Source: CAZLCK01 sp964558235 (lineage in GTDB: Bacteria; Actinomycetota; Coriobacteriia; Coriobacteriales; CADBOM01). From it: a stretch of 13,557 nucleotides of DNA. Within the stretch, counting starts at the first letter, position 1. Each line of letters begins with the position of its first letter. The stretch is taken from NCBI GenBank assembly GCA_964558235.1, contig CAZLCK010000042.1, forward strand, positions 1 to 13,557, written 5' to 3'. The position numbers were made by a program, and so were the translations under genes. Shown here one piece after another: positions 13,460 to 13,557 of this stretch. The notes beneath the pieces were generated by a model, which made no database searches, had not been told where the DNA came from, and saw nothing but the letters and a program-made list of their open reading frames with translations.

Positions 13460-13557
13460 CCTTTTCCCATGATTACTTGTTTGGTGGTTTTAAAAACCAG
13501 ACCGAGATCGTAGGCAGCGCTACTTCTCTCGATGTACTCAAGGTCAAGATTGATCAT
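13450..13557 (-). CDS. Polyprenyl-phosphate sugar transferase, C-terminal end (5' partial)
   Basis: The minus strand is open from the window edge to the TAA at 13452-13450, giving 35 residues. LDLEYIERSS followed by YDLGLVFKTTKQVIMGKGAF is the classic ending of initiating sugar transferases (LDLxYIxxWSxxxDxxILxKTxxVVxxGxGAx). These start repeat-unit synthesis by moving a sugar 1-phosphate to undecaprenyl phosphate at the membrane. Most of the gene, including its membrane and catalytic parts, is outside the window; the ATG at the very edge is an internal codon, not a start. It is a paralogue of the fragment at 13149-13382 and is probably the functional copy. Confidence 0.75.
   Translation of the reverse strand: MINLDLEYIERSSAAYDLGLVFKTTKQVIMGKGAF

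Noticed and set aside
1..13557. CRISPR arrays, tRNA or rRNA genes, insertion sequences and toxin-antitoxin pairs.
   Set aside because: No regularly spaced repeats, no tRNA-like cloverleaf, no transposase motifs and no paired terminal inverted repeats were recognised on reading either strand.

Overview
The window is one edge of a Wzx/Wzy-type exopolysaccharide or capsule locus. Almost everything from about 0.7 kb to the right end is on the minus strand, so transcription runs from right to left. Only a short protein tail (1-105) and a doubtful small reading frame near 0.5 kb are on the plus strand. The organism looks like a Gram-positive of moderate to high G+C, most likely an actinobacterium such as a Coriobacteriia member. 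This is an inference from overlapping ATGA junctions, GTG and TTG starts, and the style of the sugar-transferase and phosphosugar-mutase proteins; there is no rRNA or marker gene to confirm it. The left flank is G+C-rich (39 G/C in bases 1-60) while the locus interior is A+T-rich (19 G/C in bases 1021-1080), which fits horizontal acquisition of the polysaccharide genes.

Layout in transcription order (right to left): the last 35 codons of a sugar transferase that starts outside the window; a strong terminator overlapping its stop codon; an orphan C-terminal piece of a second, paralogous sugar transferase; a phosphomannomutase/phosphoglucomutase gene interrupted by a 100-N assembly gap; a ManC-type mannose-1-phosphate guanylyltransferase; a GT4 glycosyltransferase; a hexapeptide acetyltransferase; a second GT4; an O-antigen-ligase/polymerase-like membrane protein; an oligosaccharide repeat-unit polymerase; a third GT4; a polysaccharide pyruvyl transferase; a 306-base stretch that looks decayed; and a Wzx-type flippase. 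A minus-strand terminator at 415-436 closes the region.

Read together, the mutase and ManC should make GDP-mannose (or a related NDP-sugar). A polyprenyl-phosphate sugar transferase starts the repeat unit, three GT4 enzymes extend it, and the acetyltransferase and pyruvyl transferase decorate it. The flippase exports it and one or both polymerase-like proteins join or attach the units. The genes from the mutase to the repeat-unit polymerase are tightly packed (ATGA, TAGTG and 11-base overlaps). From about 4.9 kb leftward the spacing loosens (54, 166 and 306 bases), suggesting a patchwork assembly.

The main oddities are: a probable one-base homopolymer error or mutation (T6 at 6353-6358, read as A6 on the coding strand) that makes the ligase-like gene run 332 bases into the next gene; a scaffold gap that hides the metal-binding loop of the mutase and is almost certainly longer than 100 bases; and the two consecutive sugar-transferase tails separated by a terminator, which look like a scar of locus exchange. 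I did not find a clearly new biological system; this is a recognisable polysaccharide locus with several structural puzzles.
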